Positions 60,453-64,000 of a stretch of DNA of 64,000 nucleotides are shown here, piece by piece. The notes beneath the pieces were generated by a model that made no database searches, was not told the origin of the DNA, and saw nothing but the letters and a program-made list of their open reading frames with translations. The first letter of the stretch is position 1; the number at the start of each line of letters is the position of its first letter. The position numbers and the translations under genes are program-made. This stretch comes from Paulownia fortunei (lineage: Eukaryota > Streptophyta > Magnoliopsida > Lamiales > Paulowniaceae). The DNA lies in assembly GCA_019321725.1 (NCBI GenBank), contig CM033108.1:7210060-7274059 (forward strand), in the 5' to 3' direction.

Positions 60453-63400
60453 ATGTGTGCCCTTCCTAGGTTTTCTCTAATGAATCCCATATGAATCTCA
60501 GCCTACTTTTTGTCTGACCCCCTTGCCGTAGCTTTGCCGCCGTTCTCCACCGGAAACCATAGCTACAGCCAATAAGAAGGCATTTTAGAAGGGCCTGGAT
60601 GATCAGCTAATTGGCAAATCCATGATATTTTGAGGAAAAAAAACAAATTTTCTTTCGGATGATGAAACTGAGTTGTTGGCAGAACCCATCATATTTTCTC
60701 TCATATGAAAATTTTCTCATGGATATCCTACTATGGAACGATTGATTTTAAAGTTTGCGACAATGGATAGGGCTTTAGACGGTATGCTAGGGTTTACACG
60801 TGCAAGATATGGTATTTTGAAGGTTTTTCGATGCGTGTGTTTAAGTGGACTCCAAATTTCCAAATTTCAATCAGAAGGTGGACACTCCCATAGTTCCCAT
60901 ATGGATTAGTTTGCCAAGTCTTTCGGTTCATCTCTTCCACAAATAGTTTTTATTTAATACGGCAAAACTCATCGAAAACCCGCTGAAGATAGATGAGCCG
61001 ATTGTTGATTTATCCCGTTCGAGTGTGGCTCATATTTGAGAGGAGGTTAACTTGACAGATTCTCGTATTGATGAAAATGGGTTTGGCCAAGGGGAATTGG
61101 TCTGGTATCAAAACGTAATCTATGAAAATTGTCCTAAATTTTGTTTCCATTGCCAATGCAGACATGTTGGCCACGACGAGCATGATTGTTACTAGAATGG
61201 TAATAATCAATGTTCCCTGAAGAAGCCATCTATTGGGGAGAGAATGGATTTGCATAATATTATTAACAAAAACTGGGGGCAAATCTGATCAAATGGAGTG
61301 ACTGAATAAGTATATAGGTTCTCCAAAATTTGCTAAAGTTTAAGAAAATGTTGAGAAGTAGGGATCAAGATATAATGTGATTGATGATCCAAACCTCATT
61401 ATTGATATTGATAAGTGTAAGGTGGTCTTGGATGTCCCGTGTGCTAAAGCCTCCACTTCTAATTAAAAAAAATATGTTGATTTAGGATGCATGATAGAAT
61501 CGGGACCAAAAATTATGGATGGGAAGAAGAATTCTTTGAAATTTCACCAAAGGATTATTGACTTTGATAGATGCGGATTAAAGAGGTAGGAGATGGAGAT
61601 TTCAATACCTTTGATTTCCTATGGTCCCAGTTGGAGAAAATTTTCAGAACATGTAGGATGAGTCTGGTAATGAAAATTGTCAATTGGTGGTTGCTAATAA
61701 CTCAATTAATTCAGGACTTTGTCGAAGTATGTCGGCTAGAGAGAAAATTAATGTGTTGCCTAGAAATGTTACTATGAAGCACCAGGTTCATACTAGAATT
61801 CAAATGTGAAGAATAATCAGGGTGAAAGCAGGTACACACCCATCACACTTATGATGAATGGCTTAATCTGGAATGTTCGTGGTATTGGGAATAAAAAATC
61901 TCAAAGGATGGTTGGACGATTTTGCCAAAAATAGAAACTCAATTTCTTGATTCTTATTGAACCAAAGATTGCATTGGACACCCATTTCTTCCTTCAGGAA
62001 TTTGGATTTAATGAGGTTATCGCCAATTGCAGTAATAAGTTATGATTTTTTATGGATGTTAATTTTACTATAGACGTCTTAGTAAAATTAAATCTATGGA
62101 GGATTTTGGAGACTGCATTTCTGAGTATGGAGCTACATGATGCTGGATTTGAGGTAGTTTATAAAGTAATGTCTCCAGTTGCTGCATCAATTTCGCATGA
62201 AACTTCTCTAGTTGGGGCATGGGATATGTCAAAGATGCGTGGACTTTTACCTCCGAATCTGGTAGAGGAAATATGTCAGATTCTTTTTACACTAGGTTCA
62301 AAAGATCAGATATGCTGGATACCTTCTGCCAATGGCTTATTCTCAACCAAGTCAACATGGCAAATAATTCAGAAGCCTGGAGTGGTGCAAGACATCTATA
62401 AGAGCATTCGGATCAAGGTGCTTACTCCTACCATGTCTATTGTGCTATGGAAAATTCTAAAAGGATAAGTACCAGTAGATTGTAAAATATAAGAAAGGGG
62501 TTTTAAGATAGGCTCCAAATGTATGTGCTGCAATAGTGTGGAGTCGTTGCGATATTTATTCATGTGGTCTGATTCAGCACAAAGGATTTGAACTTACTTT
62601 TATTTGTTCAGGATTCAATTGGTCCATACTTCACATATCCAGCTTCTTGTACAAAGCTAGAGAATTACAACTCCATCTCTAGATCATGTCAGATGTATAG
62701 GTTAACTGGAACGGAATGATATGAAATATAAGGGTTGAACATTTAGTGACCGATGAGTTATTTTATGGGTGATACACTATATTAGACTTTCTCCACAAAA
62801 CTCATCTCATATCACCAAAACAATGGAGGGGGATGAAGAGCTTGCGATGAAGTTTGACTTGGAGATTTCAGAATCTTTCTGTACGCATCCTCCATGTTGT
62901 TTGGACTAAACCTAAAATGCCCTGGGTTAAGCTTAATACACATGGGTCTTCCAAAGGAGATATAGGATATACAGGTGTTGGGGGCATAATCAGAGATTAC
63001 AAAGCTGATGTACTGTTGGCATTTTATGAGAATATTAGCCGTGAAACCAATTCATATACGAATACAGAGCTCTTTGCATTATACTAAGGCCTAGAAATAC
63101 TGTCTTATGAGAGGCTTTTATCATGTATGGGCAGAATTAGACTTTTTGGCTACTATCCAGTTAATATTTTCAAAAGGAACAGGGAATTGGAAGCTACAGA
63201 CTTTGCTTCAAAAAACTTAAATACTTGGTGAATTTTTGATGGTTCGAGTCACACATATCTTTTAGGAAGGGAATGCTATTGCTAACCATTTAGCCAATCA
63301 AGCTTGAGATACTACATCCTCCAGGATCTTGCGATCATTAGGGCTCAATGGCACAATACTTGGTTTGCTTAGACTAGATAAATGAAATTTTCCTATTTTT

Positions 63401-63541
63401 GATTTCGCAATGTAAAGGAGTAATACTTTTTTTTTAATTACATGCTTTTATGATGTACAAACTGATGCTTTGATTTTAATATATGGGTAGGGATTCACCA
63501 AACCCCCCACCTAGGCACATATGTCATTTTTCATTAAAAAA
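60453..63541 (+). mobile_element. Internally deleted L1-type LINE
   Basis: Plus-strand LINE remnants occur in the correct order. ORF1: DUF4283-like text near 60750-60900, then a damaged CCHC knuckle, FCFHC...GHDEHDC, at about 61133-61190. ORF2: endonuclease start LIWNVRGIGNKK at 61864; then a jump over the reverse transcriptase core to the zf-RVT region (ICWIPSANGLFSTKS at about 62310, then CMCCNSVESLRYLF at about 62520), and the RNase H domain (PWVKLNTHGSSKG, GVGGIIRD) at 62910-63090 with decayed continuation to 63400. The KLNTD aspartate has become histidine. The 3' end is ATATGGGTAGGG...CATTAAAAAA, usual for plant LINEs. Stops and shifts are frequent, so the element is inactive. Confidence 0.8.
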
Positions 63542-64000
63542 TCTCTAGTATCTTGACTCGATAATGAAAATAGAATATCCTCGTCTAATGTCTATCCAAC
63601 CTTAGCCAAAGATTTTAGAATAAAATATAGTAGAATACATAGGAGATTCACCTATTCATCTAGATAGATGATGGATCCTTTTTGATCATTTATTAACCTC
63701 CATATATGAAGACATTACACCTAACATGTTCTCTTTAGGATTGTCATGCAATTGGAAAACATATCAAAGTGCAATGTGTTGTATACAAAATTACAATGGT
63801 GTCTCAAGTCCTAAGGACTAACTCTTATACTATCGTAACAAGAAAATTCCTATTCGACAATAATAATTTTCAATTGAGAATTTTCAAGCTTGGTAGTTCA
63901 GTGTACTTGTTCCCTAACAAGCACTCACATATATACACTAGTGTCTCTACACCAATACCCATGGAATAAAGCATCCTCATTACGAGTCTGCATCATATAC
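63542..64000 (+). mobile_element. LTR-like repeat X6, right part (cut by window edge)
   Basis: Continues X6 from where the LINE interrupts it: GTATCTTGACTCGATAATG, then CCAACCTTAGCCAAAGATTTT and ACTAGTGTCTC, in the same order as in X3 and in the reverse complements of X4 and X5. The frame at 63769-63969 is not a gene. Confidence 0.6.

Noticed and set aside
1..64000. CRISPR arrays, tRNA or rRNA genes
   Set aside because: The tandem repeats have no spacers of CRISPR type, and no A/B-box tRNA pattern or rRNA sequence was recognised. The DNA is plant nuclear.
1..64000. Integrated plant virus sequence (pararetrovirus or geminivirus)
   Set aside because: No viral coat, movement or replication motif was seen; all reverse-transcribing remnants fit LINE or Copia elements.

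Overview
The window is nuclear DNA from a flowering plant, probably a eudicot. It is very AT-rich, its genes are broken by many GT-AG introns, the two intact genes are plant housekeeping genes, and most of the remainder is decayed plant retroelements, MITEs and minisatellites. Nothing bacterial, organellar or CRISPR-like is present. The species cannot be named from the sequence.

Two complete genes were assembled exon by exon, both on the minus strand. (1) LSM4 (about 16.7-22.7 kb), the Sm-like RNA-binding subunit shared by the LSM1-7 (mRNA decay) and LSM2-8 (U6 snRNA) rings: 7 coding exons, 148 aa. (2) CPA (34.7-44.5 kb), the alpha subunit of the F-actin capping protein: 10 coding exons, 308 aa, with both family signatures. 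They are unrelated housekeeping neighbours about 12 kb apart.

The left 10.5 kb holds the most unusual structure: four partial copies (A, C, D, B) of a PHD-finger gene of the IDM1-like class (TPL-binding-type zinc domain plus PHD finger), arranged plus, minus, plus, minus. D and B form a near-complete hairpin of about 525-bp arms around a 23-nt loop. A and C form a second hairpin with about 560-bp arms. C and B also repeat each other directly and each keeps a TATA box. The copies carry stops, a frameshift and lost zinc ligands, so they are pseudogenes, but their geometry is that of a small-RNA-producing inverted-repeat locus. LTR-like repeats interrupt this cluster.

The rest is mobile or repetitive DNA: MITE-like elements at 12.3, 14.0, 32.9-34.1 and 44.6-45.3 kb (the last a fold-back just upstream of the CPA TATA box); several copies of a large AT-rich LTR-like repeat with TGTTRG...CA ends (1-0.7, 3.9-5.4, 28.3-29.4, 46.6-48.6, 54.7-56.7, 58.8 kb to the end); a non-autonomous LTR element at 45.8-51.5 kb that contains 40-bp minisatellites and a nested LTR-like repeat; a decayed Copia gag at 58.1-58.8 kb; and an internally deleted LINE at 60.5-63.5 kb inserted into one of the LTR-like repeats. 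Long AT-rich stretches between these hold no recognisable gene.
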